From NCBI RefSeq assembly GCF_002874775.1, contig NZ_CP020991.1, positions 476,917 through 540,916 of the forward strand: 64,000 bases of DNA. Reading direction: 5' to 3'. This DNA comes from Monoglobus pectinilyticus. Its GTDB lineage: Bacteria > Bacillota > Clostridia > Monoglobales > Monoglobaceae. Positions 1 through 9,626 of the stretch are shown here, piece by piece. Each line of letters starts with the position of its first letter. The stretch's first letter is position 1. The translations under genes were made by a program, and so were the position numbers. The notes under the pieces were generated by a model. The model ran no database searches. It worked only from the letters and a program-made list of their open reading frames with translations, and was not told the DNA's origin.

Positions 1-521
1 TTCTCGTCAATAGTTTTACATAGATACTTATATATTTGCTCAGCATGGTCTTTCAAAATACTTTTTGCTTTATTTGCTTCTGAACGGTGCCCAACATCAA
101 TTTTTAACTCTAAAATCGGAGTTCCAGCGTCCAAAATTGTCATAGACGCCATATATCTGTTTCTCGAAACAGGCAATATATCAGTTAATATAGCGTTAGG
201 ATTTGTCTTTTCATCAAATCCTTCCTTATCAGCCAGACTTTTAATGTTTTCTCTTATGCTGAGCGGAACCCTTTCATAAAAAAACTCGTTGGCTGATTCG
301 CCTTTTTGGGTTAGTTTGACGCATTCTTCATTTCGATAATAAAGTCTTTCAATAAACTCGTCTTCAATAAGCTCGCTCAACAGGATCGTTAAATCAAAAT
401 AGCTCATAACCTCTTCATCCCAGGTAAGCAATTCAGCAAATCTTTCAATTGAAAGCGGATATTTATATACATTGAGAGTATATAAAATCGCAAACTTCAT
501 CTCATCATTTTCCAAAAACAT
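1..521 (-). CDS. DUF4364 family protein (3' end cut by window edge)
   Basis: Translation from the ATG at 521 begins MFLENDEMKFAILYTL and runs 173 codons to the window edge without a stop. Sequence and length fit the DUF4364 family of Firmicutes (about 170-180 residues), so only the last few residues should be missing. The first 75 residues read like a winged-helix domain, but no function is established for the family. A GGAGAGG ribosome site sits 5 nt before the ATG. It is the last visible gene of the reverse-strand operon, 17 nt after degV. Confidence 0.8.
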   Translation of the reverse strand, partial: MFLENDEMKFAILYTLNVYKYPLSIERFAELLTWDEEVMSYFDLTILLSELIEDEFIERLYYRNEECVKLTQKGESANEFFYERVPLSIRENIKSLADKEGFDEKTNPNAILTDILPVSRNRYMASMTILDAGTPILELKIDVGHRSEANKAKSILKDHAEQIYKYLCKTIDE

Positions 522-538
522 ATTTACCTCTCCAAAAC

Positions 539-1408
539 TTATTTTTCATATTCAGTATATGGCTTTTTATGTTTAAAATAAATTCCAACGAGTCCCAAAC
601 CGGCATGAGCCGTAATAACCGGACCAACTTTACTATATATAAAACCTTTTGGGTTCACCTTATCCCTGAGCATCTTTTCCAAAATCTCAACTTTTTCAGG
701 CGCGTCAGTATCAAGAATTATAATTTCATTTTCTTCCGGGTTTTCCATTCTTTCCTCTGCATATCCAACTAAAACAGACATCGCCTTTTTAAGCCCTCTA
801 ACTTTTTTATACGCCTCAACAAGTCCATCGTTTATCATAAGAATTGGTTTTATATCGAGCAGCGAACTTATCGCCATAGTGGTTGCCTTGATTCTTCCGC
901 CCTTTTTTAAAAACGTTAAGTCATCTACAATAAAGTAAGCCGTGTTACGCTTAAACGATTCATTAAGAAAATCTATAACCTCGCTTAGCGAGGCGCCTTT
1001 CTCCGCTAGTTTTGCAGCTTCAATAACAGGGTATCCTATAGCCATAGCGAACATACCGGAATCAATAACAGTAATGTCAAACCCCTCTTCTTTTTTAAGC
1101 TGCTCTGCAACCATATTAGCTGTATTATTTATTCCGCTTCCTCTGGCAGATATAGAAACATATATAATTTGATGTTCCTTTCCAATACGTCTGAAAGCAG
1201 TTTCAACATCATATGGTGACATCTGACTGGTTGAAGGTATTTCATCACAGGCTTTTACCTTATCATAAAACTCTTTGATATCCATATCTTTATCTGCAAC
1301 TATACCCTCGCCGTCCATATTAACCATAAACGGCAAAACTTCTATACCGTAGTGCTCCGCAGTTTCTTTTTCAATATCGGCGGCACGGTCAACCATAAAT
1401 TTAATCAT
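539..1408 (-). CDS. degV: DegV family fatty-acid-binding protein
   Basis: The 289-residue protein has the two-domain DegV layout. The N-terminal lobe has STSQMSP (about residues 60-66) and a SARGSGINNTA motif; DegV proteins use such serine/threonine loops to hold the fatty-acid carboxylate. The C-terminal lobe contains the conserved 'LTFLKKGGRI' stretch. Family knowledge: these cytoplasmic proteins bind long-chain fatty acids and the best-studied partner fatty-acid kinase FakA; no fakA is visible here. An AAGGAG site precedes the ATG. It lies 16 nt after trmL and just before the DUF4364 gene in the same operon. Confidence 0.93.
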   Translation of the reverse strand: MIKFMVDRAADIEKETAEHYGIEVLPFMVNMDGEGIVADKDMDIKEFYDKVKACDEIPSTSQMSPYDVETAFRRIGKEHQIIYVSISARGSGINNTANMVAEQLKKEEGFDITVIDSGMFAMAIGYPVIEAAKLAEKGASLSEVIDFLNESFKRNTAYFIVDDLTFLKKGGRIKATTMAISSLLDIKPILMINDGLVEAYKKVRGLKKAMSVLVGYAEERMENPEENEIIILDTDAPEKVEILEKMLRDKVNPKGFIYSKVGPVITAHAGLGLVGIYFKHKKPYTEYEK

Positions 1409-1424
1409 AACTTTCTCCTTATTT

Positions 1425-1931
1425 CTAATATTGAGTTAAATGACCCTGACCCTGCAATCCTTCAAAATCAAACTGACGCAGAACTTCATATGCTATAATC
1501 GCAACAGAATTTGACAGATTTAAAGAACGCATGTTTTCCAGCATAGGTATTCTTATGCAATCGCCATAATTATCATGCAGCAGCTTTTCCGGCAATCCTT
1601 TTGTCTCTTTGCCGAACACAAGGAATATTTCTTCTCCATTGCTGCTCTCAGCTTTATAATCTATATCTGAATACACATTTTCAGACTTTGTTGAGCAATA
1701 AAAAAATCTGCCGTCAGGATATTTTTTTCTCACTTCATCAAAGCTTTGATACTCATGCAAGTCAAGGTCTGACCAATAATCAAGCCCTGCTCTCCTAACC
1801 TGCTTTTCACTGATATCGAATCCTAAAGGATGAACCAAATGAAGCGCCGCTCCGATAACACTGCATGTCCTGGAAATATTACCGGTATTTGACGGTATTT
1901 CAGGTTCAACAAGAACTATATTTAACTTCAA
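1425..1931 (-). CDS. trmL: tRNA (cytidine(34)-2'-O)-methyltransferase TrmL
   Basis: SPOUT-family methyltransferase of 168 residues, typical for TrmL, which 2'-O-methylates the wobble base of leucine tRNAs using S-adenosylmethionine. Visible family motifs are EPEIPSNTGNISRTC near the N-terminus, LVFGKETKGLP (about residues 103-113) and IPMLENMRSLNLSNSVAI, which forms the deep trefoil-knot cofactor site. The start is a TTG at 1931 with a GGAG ribosome site that overlaps the end of the mmcQ-like gene, so the two are probably translationally coupled. Confidence 0.94.
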   Translation of the reverse strand: MKLNIVLVEPEIPSNTGNISRTCSVIGAALHLVHPLGFDISEKQVRRAGLDYWSDLDLHEYQSFDEVRKKYPDGRFFYCSTKSENVYSDIDYKAESSNGEEIFLVFGKETKGLPEKLLHDNYGDCIRIPMLENMRSLNLSNSVAIIAYEVLRQFDFEGLQGQGHLTQY

Positions 1932-1935
1932 TGTT

Positions 1936-2301
1936 TCACATCTCCTCTATTTCTTTCTGCTTCTTTTTTGGCAGACTTTTCAATATTGTGTCATACGAAC
2001 TGTCTATCATTTCCATAACCAACTGTTCAGTTACAGCATCAATTTTATTCAACAGCAATGAATTCCAATGCACCTTATTCATATAGTAACCCGGGATTAT
2101 AATTCCGCTGTATATGCGTCTTAATGTTTCTCCGTATTCAGGCGGAAGTTTCAAGGTGAATACCGGTTCCCCTTTCATTTCCCCCAGCATAGCATACATT
2201 TTATCTCCAATCTGGAAACGGACAGCATCCCATTCTTCTTTATAATCTTTTGCTGTCCCGTTCTTTGAAAGGCAATATTCTTCAATCCAATTAAAATCCA
2301 T
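1936..2301 (-). CDS. MmcQ/YjbR family protein
   Basis: A 121-residue CyaY-like-fold protein of the MmcQ/YjbR family (DUF419), a DNA-binding-like fold of unsettled function. The chosen ATG at 2301 (MDFNWIEEYC) follows a GGGAGGTG ribosome site by 5 nt; an in-frame ATG 14 codons upstream has no such site. Conserved features include WDAVRFQIGDKMYAM and the 'KLPPEYGETLRR' helix. It sits 32 nt after comM and 4 nt before trmL, inside the operon. Confidence 0.85.
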   Translation of the reverse strand: MDFNWIEEYCLSKNGTAKDYKEEWDAVRFQIGDKMYAMLGEMKGEPVFTLKLPPEYGETLRRIYSGIIIPGYYMNKVHWNSLLLNKIDAVTEQLVMEMIDSSYDTILKSLPKKKQKEIEEM

Positions 2302-2333
2302 ATATACACCTCCCGGTGAATTCAAAAATAAAC

Positions 2334-3866
2334 TTATGCCCAAAACTTCCTGTCTAAGGAACGGTATTGAATTGCTTCAGCTATATGTTTCGGTTCAATA
2401 TCACGGCTTTCATCAATATCTGCAATTGTCCGCGCCACCTTTAAAATTCTGTTATGCGCTCTTGCGCTCAAACCCAAACTTTCAAAAGCATTTTTTAGCA
2501 GACCGTTTGCTTCCTCTCCCAAAACACAATATTTCTCAATCAATCCAGGAGTAAGCTGACTATTAGAATAAATTCCCGTGCCGTTATATCTCTCAAGCTG
2601 AATTTTTCTTGCCTTATTCACGCGCTTTTTTATTGAGGCAGATGGTTCAGGCTTATCCTTATTTTCTAAATCCTTATAGTCCACAGCCGGAACCTCAATA
2701 TGCAAATCAATTCTATCCAAAAGCGGTCCGCTCACCTTATTCAGATACGCATTTATCTTTTTTGACGTACAAGTACAGTCGTGTTTTTTATCTCCATAAA
2801 ATCCACAAGGACACGGGTTCATAGAAGCAACCATCATAACATTGCATGGATACGAATACGTCCCATGCACTCTGGTTATAGTCACCATTCCGTCCTCAAG
2901 CGGCTGGCGCATAACTTCAAGAGCGTCTTTCTTAAACTCAGGCAATTCATCTAAAAATAAAACCCCATTGTGCGACAAACTTATTTCACCCGGTTTTGGA
3001 TTTGTACCTCCGCCGGAAAGCCCAACAGCTGAAATCGTATGATGCGGACTTCTAAACGGTCTGTTTAGAATCATAGGCATATCTTTTGGCAAAATTCCTG
3101 CTATACTATGTATTTTTGTAGCTTCCAGCGCCTCGTCAAACGTCATATCCGGAAGAATTGACGGAAGCCTTTGGGCAAGCATAGTCTTTCCTGAACCCGG
3201 AGGACCAATCAACAGTAAATTATGTCCTCCTGCCGCTGCTACTTCCAGCGCTCGTTTTACGTTTTCCTGCCCTTTAACTTCTGAAAAATCCAAAGCACAC
3301 CGTGCTGCCTGAGAAAACATCTCATTCACATCTACAGAAACCGGTTTTAAAACTTCATTACCGACAAGATGGTCAATAAGTTCCTGTAAATTCTTAACTC
3401 CATAAATTTCCGCTCCTTCGACTACGGCAGCTTCTTCCGCATTCTCAAACGGAACAAATATCTTTTTTATACCGGACTGATAAGCCTTAATAACCATAGG
3501 CAAAACCCCAGTTATACGCCGAACACTGCCGTCAAGAGATAATTCTCCCATAAAAGCACACAAATCAGATTCATCAATAAATAACTGCTCGGACGCTGTT
3601 AACAGCCCGATTGCTATAGGAAGGTCAAGATATGCCCCTTCCTTTTTCACATCAGCCGGAGCCAGGTTTATAACAATCCTCTTTCCGGGAATCACAAACC
3701 CAAAACTGCCTAACGCACTTCTTATACGCTCCTTAGATTCACGAACAGAAGTATCAGGCAGACCGACTATTTCCCAAGACGGAAAACCGCCGCTTACATT
3801 AGTTTCAACACTTATAATATAGCCGTCTATCCCTCGAAGACCACAGCTGTTTATTTTTGTTATCAA
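2334..3866 (-). CDS. comM: YifB/ComM family Mg-chelatase-like AAA+ ATPase
   Basis: A protein of about 510 residues with an N-terminal ChlI-type domain (GIDGYIISVETNVSGG), a Walker A motif GPPGSGKTMLAQRLP, a Walker B region GVLFLDELPEF, and the cysteine-bearing MNPCPCG segment typical of YifB/ComM. ComM in Haemophilus is a helicase that promotes branch migration in natural transformation; the role in Clostridia is inferred. The start is uncertain: a TTG at 3866 preceded by AAGGCGGTG gives the usual family length, while the open frame extends upstream to a TTG at 3899. It lies between pdxK and mmcQ. Confidence 0.93.
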   Translation of the reverse strand: MITKINSCGLRGIDGYIISVETNVSGGFPSWEIVGLPDTSVRESKERIRSALGSFGFVIPGKRIVINLAPADVKKEGAYLDLPIAIGLLTASEQLFIDESDLCAFMGELSLDGSVRRITGVLPMVIKAYQSGIKKIFVPFENAEEAAVVEGAEIYGVKNLQELIDHLVGNEVLKPVSVDVNEMFSQAARCALDFSEVKGQENVKRALEVAAAGGHNLLLIGPPGSGKTMLAQRLPSILPDMTFDEALEATKIHSIAGILPKDMPMILNRPFRSPHHTISAVGLSGGGTNPKPGEISLSHNGVLFLDELPEFKKDALEVMRQPLEDGMVTITRVHGTYSYPCNVMMVASMNPCPCGFYGDKKHDCTCTSKKINAYLNKVSGPLLDRIDLHIEVPAVDYKDLENKDKPEPSASIKKRVNKARKIQLERYNGTGIYSNSQLTPGLIEKYCVLGEEANGLLKNAFESLGLSARAHNRILKVARTIADIDESRDIEPKHIAEAIQYRSLDRKFWA

Positions 3867-3908
3867 AAACCGCACCGCCTTTTTATAATAACTCCGCAAT
3901 ACTTAAAA

Positions 3909-4823
3909 TTATATCTCAACATACCTCTTATCATAGTCAACCCTGGAAAAATATGTTGAAAGCACCGGCTCAAACAAAACACCTTCTCTAACCTTAATTT
4001 CAGGATGTTTTATTGTTTCCTGTATAGCTTTATATACAAAACCTGCCGCTATATTGGCGGCTTCAGTAATATCACTGCCTTTGAGCAATGCTCCGGTCAA
4101 AACAGATGTATATACGTCTCCTGTGCCATGAAAAGGCCTGTTTACAAATCCGCAGTCAACCTTATAATACTTATCGTTTTCACTGTCATACACTGCAACG
4201 CACATAGAATTTTCCGAATCCATAACGCTGGTTATAACCACATCTTTAGCGCCAAGCTCAGCCAAACGTTTTAGATAGCTCTTTATTTTTGCATTATTTA
4301 CCGGACCATCGGGATATGTTTCCCCAATAAGCAGACACGCTTCGGTAACATTGGGAGTAATTATATCGGCTATGCTGCATAAATCCTGCATCCCTGCGAG
4401 CATTCCGTTTACCTTTTCTGAATAAAAATCCTCTTTAACAAGATTATTATCCCCCATAACAGGGTCAACCACAATCAAAGCACCGTCTTCTTTTGATTTT
4501 ATCATAAAGTCCTTCAAAATATCCAGCTGTCTCGGGCTTCCCATGTAACCACTGTAAACAGCGTCAAATTTTATACCTAAGTTATACCAATGGTCAATAA
4601 CAGCCTGCATTTGGTCAGTAAGATCACAAAACGTATAGTCGGTAAACTCATATGTATGCGTGGATAAAACTGCTGTCGGAAGAGGACAGACCTCTATTCC
4701 CATAGCGGACATTATAGGTATCACCTCAGTTAAAGAAACCTTTCCAAAACCGGATAAGTCATGAACAGCACACGCCCTCGGTATTATATTTTTTCTCTCT
4801 GTATCTTTTATATCTTTTTTCAT
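3909..4823 (-). CDS. pyridoxamine kinase (PfkB/ribokinase-like)
   Basis: A 304-residue kinase related to PdxK/PdxY, which phosphorylates pyridoxal, pyridoxamine or pyridoxine in vitamin B6 salvage. Seen here: the N-terminal AVHDLSGFGKVSLT substrate loop, the VDPVMGD motif (about residues 120-126), and the NRPFHGTGDVYTSVLTG anion hole with the catalytic Asp of GTGD. The ATG at 4823 follows a GGTGAAAT site; a TTG one codon upstream is also open. It is 20 nt downstream of the pseudouridine synthase gene and ahead of comM. Confidence 0.9.
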   Translation of the reverse strand: MKKDIKDTERKNIIPRACAVHDLSGFGKVSLTEVIPIMSAMGIEVCPLPTAVLSTHTYEFTDYTFCDLTDQMQAVIDHWYNLGIKFDAVYSGYMGSPRQLDILKDFMIKSKEDGALIVVDPVMGDNNLVKEDFYSEKVNGMLAGMQDLCSIADIITPNVTEACLLIGETYPDGPVNNAKIKSYLKRLAELGAKDVVITSVMDSENSMCVAVYDSENDKYYKVDCGFVNRPFHGTGDVYTSVLTGALLKGSDITEAANIAAGFVYKAIQETIKHPEIKVREGVLFEPVLSTYFSRVDYDKRYVEI

Positions 4824-4843
4824 CAAATTTCACCAATCCATTT

Positions 4844-5548
4844 TTAAACTTGAAGCAGTTTTAACTCTTCATCAGTTAACTCACGAATTTCACCCGGAGC
4901 CAGTTTATCATCTAAAGTAAGCTTATTCATTTCCACTCTTTTAAGCTCAAGAACCCTTCGGCCAATAGCTCCGAACATTCGTTTAACCTGATGATATTTT
5001 CCCTCATAAATAGTAATATAAAACGCCTCATTTTCGACGTCAAATGTGACTATTGCCGGCTTGCATTTATATCCGTCTTCCAAAATTATACCATTTCTGA
5101 TTCTTTCTAACTCATCATCCTTTGGAACTGCGTCCAATTTAGCGCGATATTTTTTTGAAATATGATTTTTAGGACTGAGAAGTTTGTGAGACAGTTCTCC
5201 GTCGTTTGTTAATATACAAAGACCCTCAGTATCAATATCAAGTCTGCCAACCGGAAAAAGTTCAAAACGCAAAAAATTTTCAGGCACAAGGTCTATTACT
5301 GTCGGATTATCTCTGTCAACAGTAGCTGACACATATCCTTTGGGTTTATTAAGCATTAAGTAAACAAATTTTTTGTATTTCTGAAGTTTACCATCAAAAT
5401 ACACTTCGGATTTTTCAGGGTCTATACTGAGCTCAGGTCTCGGATTATCAGTACCTATGACCTCAACTCTGCCATTTTTTATAAACTTTTTAACGTCTGT
5501 TCTTGAACCGAGTCCCATAGCTGATGACAGAAATTTATCAAGTCTCAT
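4844..5548 (-). CDS. RsuA/RluB family rRNA pseudouridine synthase
   Basis: A 234-residue enzyme with an N-terminal S4 RNA-binding domain (MRLDKFLSSAMGLGSR, residues 1-60) and a catalytic domain containing FPVGRLDIDTEGLCIL, whose Asp is the catalytic residue of this superfamily. It isomerises a uridine in 16S or 23S rRNA; the exact site cannot be read from sequence, though length and KPKGYVSA resemble RsuA-type proteins acting on 16S U516. It is the first gene of the reverse operon and diverges from the DUF4830 gene across 100 bp. Confidence 0.9.
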   Translation of the reverse strand: MRLDKFLSSAMGLGSRTDVKKFIKNGRVEVIGTDNPRPELSIDPEKSEVYFDGKLQKYKKFVYLMLNKPKGYVSATVDRDNPTVIDLVPENFLRFELFPVGRLDIDTEGLCILTNDGELSHKLLSPKNHISKKYRAKLDAVPKDDELERIRNGIILEDGYKCKPAIVTFDVENEAFYITIYEGKYHQVKRMFGAIGRRVLELKRVEMNKLTLDDKLAPGEIRELTDEELKLLQV

Positions 5549-5648
5549 TCTCTACCCTCTTTTTATTATTAAAATATATAAAAATTTCATAATTCTCAAA
5601 AACATTAATATAATGTAAAGACCAACAAAACAATATCAGGAGGCAGTT

Positions 5649-6089
5649 ATGAAAAAGCAGCTCAAAAAATACAAATATAAAATAATTTTTATACTGGCCG
5701 CTATAATCGTAATAACAGTGGTTTTCGCACTGTTTTCGGTTGACAATATAACTAACTCCAAAAATATTGAATACATAAGCTCTTTCGGCTGGGTAACAGA
5801 AACTTCTCCAAAAGATATATCACATCTCACCATACCGGAAGAATTGAACGCGCTGTACAAAACATACTCAGATACTGCGTCTGTTGACGGCAGCAGTCTC
5901 TCGGAATACTGCGGAAAAAATGTTACCCGTTATTCATATAGGGTATTAAATCACAAGCTCTCCAGCACCGGAAGAATACGCGCTGATGTTTTTGTGTATA
6001 AATCTCAAATAATTGCTGCGGATATAACAGACCTATCCAAAAACGGAAAGACTATTTCTATATCCGACACCACAGACTTAAACAAATAG
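5649..6089 (+). CDS. DUF4830 domain protein, membrane-anchored
   Basis: A 146-residue protein with a basic N-terminus, one transmembrane or signal segment (IIFILAAIIVITVVFALF, residues 13-30) and an extracytoplasmic DUF4830-like domain. That domain contains EYISSFGW near its start and SLSEYCGKNVTRYSYRV in the middle. DUF4830 proteins have no known role. The ATG has a strong AGGAGG site 7 nt upstream, and a TATAAT box sits at 5609-5614. It is a single gene, divergent from the rsuA-like operon. Confidence 0.75.
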   Translation: MKKQLKKYKYKIIFILAAIIVITVVFALFSVDNITNSKNIEYISSFGWVTETSPKDISHLTIPEELNALYKTYSDTASVDGSSLSEYCGKNVTRYSYRVLNHKLSSTGRIRADVFVYKSQIIAADITDLSKNGKTISISDTTDLNK

Positions 6090-6422
6090 CAATAGTACTA
6101 AAAATACCCAACATAGATAATATTATATCATAACTAAACTTCACATGCAAGAAAAAGGCTGATTATTTTCAGTTTATAACAAAATAAAGTATTCGGCTAT
6201 CTGTGATATAGTAGATTCCAATTAATTTTTCCATATTATAAAATTCAGCATATAAATTTTATTAATGCTAACCGTCTTAAATAACAAATTCATAAAAAAT
6301 TTTTAAAATATTTACAATTTACTATTGCTATTTGTCTAATTATATTATATAATATCTACATAAGAAGTATTAATATAAAATATTTCTTAGTTTATATTAC
6401 ACAATTGACTGGAGGTAGTATT
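6090..6422 (+). promoter_or_regulatory. intergenic region with sigma-A promoter for hpf
   Basis: AT-rich stretch between the DUF4830 gene and hpf with no plausible gene. A promoter TTGCTA (6325-6330), 17-nt spacer, TATAAT (6348-6353) would start transcription near 6360, leaving a leader of about 60 nt. The hpf ribosome site GGAGGT follows at the end. Confidence 0.6.
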
Positions 6423-6962
6423 ATGACTTACAACATTATTACTAAAAAATTTAATCTAGCGGATTCCAGCAAAGAAAAAATTTTGGATAAGGTTAGAAAG
6501 CTGGACAAGTTTTTTGACGATGACTCAAATGAATGCAAAATTATTGTTTCAGAAATAAGAGACGATATAGCTGTTGAAATTACATTCAAATATAAAGGCT
6601 TCTTAATTCGAGCTGAGGATCAAAACCATGATATGCTCACTGCTGTAGACAACTGCCTGGCAGCAATAGACCGCCAAATCAGAAAAAATAAAACAAAGCT
6701 TTCAAAACGCCTGCGTGACAGCGGATTTGACGATTATATCGCTCTTGAAGGTCAGCCTGAAAAGGTTGAAGAAGAAACTGAATTCAAAATTATAAAGAGA
6801 AAGAGTTTTTCTGCAAAACCAATGATGGTTGAAGAAGCTATTCTTCAGATGAATATGCTCGGCCACACATTCTTTATCTTTACAAATCCGGATACTATGT
6901 CTCCGAATATTGTGTATAAAAGAAAAGACGGAAACTATGCTCTAATAGAAATGGATGAATAA
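6423..6962 (+). CDS. hpf: ribosome hibernation-promoting factor, long form
   Basis: A 179-residue long-form HPF, which dimerises 70S ribosomes into inactive 100S particles in stationary phase. Residues 1-100 form the RNA-binding domain (beginning MTYNIITKKFNLADSS); the C-terminal 60 residues (from about KPMMVEEAILQMNMLGHTFF) form the dimerisation domain that distinguishes the long form. The start is the ATG at 6423, 6 nt after GGAGGT; an upstream ATG at 6405 lacks a ribosome site. It is monocistronic, with its own promoter and terminator. Confidence 0.95.
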   Translation: MTYNIITKKFNLADSSKEKILDKVRKLDKFFDDDSNECKIIVSEIRDDIAVEITFKYKGFLIRAEDQNHDMLTAVDNCLAAIDRQIRKNKTKLSKRLRDSGFDDYIALEGQPEKVEEETEFKIIKRKSFSAKPMMVEEAILQMNMLGHTFFIFTNPDTMSPNIVYKRKDGNYALIEMDE

Positions 6963-6971
6963 TCATCATAT

Positions 6972-7010
6972 AATTGCCCGGTCTTGATTCAAAGACCGGG
7001 CAATTATTTT
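6972..7010 (+). terminator. Rho-independent terminator after hpf
   Basis: A perfect 14-bp stem (AATTGCCCGGTCTT paired with AAGACCGGGCAATT) followed by ATTTTA, placed 10 nt after the hpf stop. Confidence 0.85.
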
Positions 7011-7244
7011 ACAAAATTATTATCTTCACTTATTATGAAAAAAGTTTTTATATGAAAACTTTTTTGTGTTTATTAATAAAAGTAATTATATTCACTACAA
7101 AATAAATAGCAAAAAATTTATAGAAAGACAAGAAAGTAATATTATCCTCTTACAACTTACATTTTTACGTAGAATTATGCCTCTTTTACATTACAGTCTT
7201 TTTTCTCTATTGTATATATTTATTGTTATTTACTCCTTTATATC

Positions 7245-7273
7245 TTGAACTATTCTATTAATATTGTTATAAT
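7245..7273 (+). promoter_or_regulatory. sigma-A promoter for the pectate lyase
   Basis: TTGAAC at 7245-7250, a 17-nt spacer and TATAAT at 7268-7273. Transcription would begin near 7280, giving a leader of about 49 nt with GGGGG 6 nt before the ATG. The remaining intergenic DNA (7011-7244) is very AT-rich and shows no supported gene. Confidence 0.65.
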
Positions 7274-7328
7274 TTTTGATATAAATTACTGACATATTGT
7301 GATTTATGTCAAAACTTAGGGGGTCATT

Positions 7329-9605
7329 ATGAAAAGTTTTATCAAAAAACAGATGTTGCTGTTTGTATTGTCAACGGTCGCAGTATTATTTTTCTGTATG
7401 TCAGCTGTAAGCGCTCTTCCGCCCGACTCTGTTTACAACATTTCTGACATGTCAACGGGCACTATCTCTCAAGATACGCAAATCGGTGATTTTTCTATTA
7501 TTGCCGCTACAGACGGAAATACTGCTATTGCTGTTGACGGAAATAAAAAAACATCAACAACTACCGGAATCAAATATACAAAAAGATTAAAACTAAACGG
7601 AACCGGAAATCAAACCAACAGAGCTATAAAATTTACAGCTTCTGAGCCTGCAACATTTATGATAGAGGCAGCGAGCGCTAACTCTTCAGCTGTCAGAACA
7701 GGCGTTTTGGTAAACTCAGCCGGAGAAACAGTCGCCTCAGGCGAATTTGCGTCGGGTCTTACCTATAAAAAAATGACTGTACCCGAAGCCGGAGATTACT
7801 GGTTTTATTCTACAGACAGCGGTATAAATGTATACTATTTAAAACTTACTTATGAAGTTCAGCCGCCCGACCCGGTCTATGATTTTGAAGACCTGAACGG
7901 CGTTGTGCTTGAACCTATGAACACTATTTACACTGCACCTAAAGCAAGTGCCGAGGGAAAAGGAACTCAAAACGAACCAATGAGCATAGCTTCCGCCATA
8001 TTAAATATTGCTCCGGGAGGTACTATTTATTGCAGCGGCGAGTATCAATTTGACAACTGTTTGGTAATCGGAGCAGACAACAGCGGTCAGGACGGCAAAG
8101 AAAAACGCATAGAGTGCTCAGATGATACATTATTTAATTTTTCAGGAGAACCGTACTCCAACGACGTTGGAACAAATGCTCGAGGAGTACAGATTAACGG
8201 CAGCTACTGGTACATTAAAGGTCTTGAAGCCTATCAGGCAGCAGATAACGGCTTCTTTATTGCAGGAAAACATAATACATTGGAATTATGTGTAGCAAAT
8301 GGTAACCGCGACACAGGAATCCAGATTTCACGACGGGCTTCAACTGTAACTAATTTTAATGACTGGCCCAGCGATAATCTGATATTAAACTGTACTTCTT
8401 TTGACAGTTTTGACCCTGCAACCGGAGAGAATGCTGACGGATTTGCCGCAAAACTCACCTGCGGCAATAACAACGTCTTTGACGGATGTATTGCATATAA
8501 TAACTGTGATGACGGATGGGATTGTTTTACCAAAACTGCAACAGGACCAATAGGTTCATTAGTAATGAGAAATTGCGTGGCATTCAGAAGCGGTCAGACA
8601 ACTGACGGAAAATTCACAGAAAATTGCGATGGGAACGGTTTTAAAATGGGCGGCACGAAAATCGCTGTTGCGCATTCTCTTTATAACTGTATTGCATTCG
8701 AAAATGCCAACCATGGATTTACAGATAATTCAAACCCGGGACCTATTACATTAACAAACTGTACTTCATACAATAACGCACTTAAAGGCGGAACAAACAA
8801 AAGCAATTTTGATTTTGCAAGACTGCCGGAATCAAATAACAGCCTCACAAATTGTTTATCCTATGCGCCGCAGCAAATTTGTTCAGATAAGTTTATTGGA
8901 AGTATGAAAAACTCTGTTTTTTATAACAAAGATAAAAAAATATACTATTTTTATGAAGATATGCCTTACACCAATTGGAATAGCAAAGAAGGCACTATTC
9001 TTCCTTCTGACACAATGGAAACCGTAAGCAACTCTACGTTTGTCTCAGTGGAAGTTCCGGAATTTGGGGCTAATGTACATAAGTTATGGAGAAATCCTGA
9101 CGGAAGTATAAATATGGGTAACTTTTTAAAAGTAGCTGATGGAACAACATATAAGGACAGACAAATAGGCGCTGACCTTTCAGGCGACCCAACAATTTTG
9201 CCAACGCCTGATCCGACTTCCTCACCCACTCCATCTGCACAGCCTGACGTAACAGCTTCCCCTTCTCCATCCTCTGAGCCTAAGCCTGAATATAAACTGC
9301 TTGCAGCGGTTAATGATGGTGATATGAACACTATTGATGTTGAATTTGATAATAATACTTCAATTCAAGTTGAACCTTATATTGTAATTGCAGCTTACAA
9401 AATAGTTGAAGGCGAAGAAATATTATCCGATATATTTGACCAAAGTTATAATGTTGAAGCTAATAACTCCATTATATTTTCAAAGGCATTCTCGGATTCT
9501 GAATATGATATTATAAAAGTATTTGCGTGGCAGAATCCAAATTCTATGATTCCGTTTGACGCTTCGGTTAATATATACCCACAAACAGAACAAATAATAA
9601 ACTAA
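7329..9605 (+). CDS. secreted pectate lyase, polysaccharide lyase family 9-like
   Basis: A 758-residue exported protein. Residues 1-29 are a signal peptide (FCMSAVSA before the cleavage site). Residues 30-175 form a beta-rich accessory region, and about 200-600 a right-handed beta-helix with PL9 hallmarks: NCTSFDSFDP, ENADGFAAKLTCGNNNVF and CDDGWDCFTK, where Asp-rich turns bind calcium and a Lys acts as base in PL9 enzymes. Then comes a Pro/Ser/Thr linker (about 621-655) and a C-terminal beta domain of unknown role. It should cleave polygalacturonate by beta-elimination outside the cell. No anchor (SLH, sortase) is visible. Confidence 0.88.
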   Translation: MKSFIKKQMLLFVLSTVAVLFFCMSAVSALPPDSVYNISDMSTGTISQDTQIGDFSIIAATDGNTAIAVDGNKKTSTTTGIKYTKRLKLNGTGNQTNRAIKFTASEPATFMIEAASANSSAVRTGVLVNSAGETVASGEFASGLTYKKMTVPEAGDYWFYSTDSGINVYYLKLTYEVQPPDPVYDFEDLNGVVLEPMNTIYTAPKASAEGKGTQNEPMSIASAILNIAPGGTIYCSGEYQFDNCLVIGADNSGQDGKEKRIECSDDTLFNFSGEPYSNDVGTNARGVQINGSYWYIKGLEAYQAADNGFFIAGKHNTLELCVANGNRDTGIQISRRASTVTNFNDWPSDNLILNCTSFDSFDPATGENADGFAAKLTCGNNNVFDGCIAYNNCDDGWDCFTKTATGPIGSLVMRNCVAFRSGQTTDGKFTENCDGNGFKMGGTKIAVAHSLYNCIAFENANHGFTDNSNPGPITLTNCTSYNNALKGGTNKSNFDFARLPESNNSLTNCLSYAPQQICSDKFIGSMKNSVFYNKDKKIYYFYEDMPYTNWNSKEGTILPSDTMETVSNSTFVSVEVPEFGANVHKLWRNPDGSINMGNFLKVADGTTYKDRQIGADLSGDPTILPTPDPTSSPTPSAQPDVTASPSPSSEPKPEYKLLAAVNDGDMNTIDVEFDNNTSIQVEPYIVIAAYKIVEGEEILSDIFDQSYNVEANNSIIFSKAFSDSEYDIIKVFAWQNPNSMIPFDASVNIYPQTEQIIN

Positions 9606-9626
9606 ATTTACACAGAATTAATATAC

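Noticed and set aside
7066-7248. Open frame of 60 codons between hpf terminator and pectate lyase promoter
   Set aside because: No ribosome site, composition matches AT-rich intergenic DNA, and the encoded sequence shows no motif.
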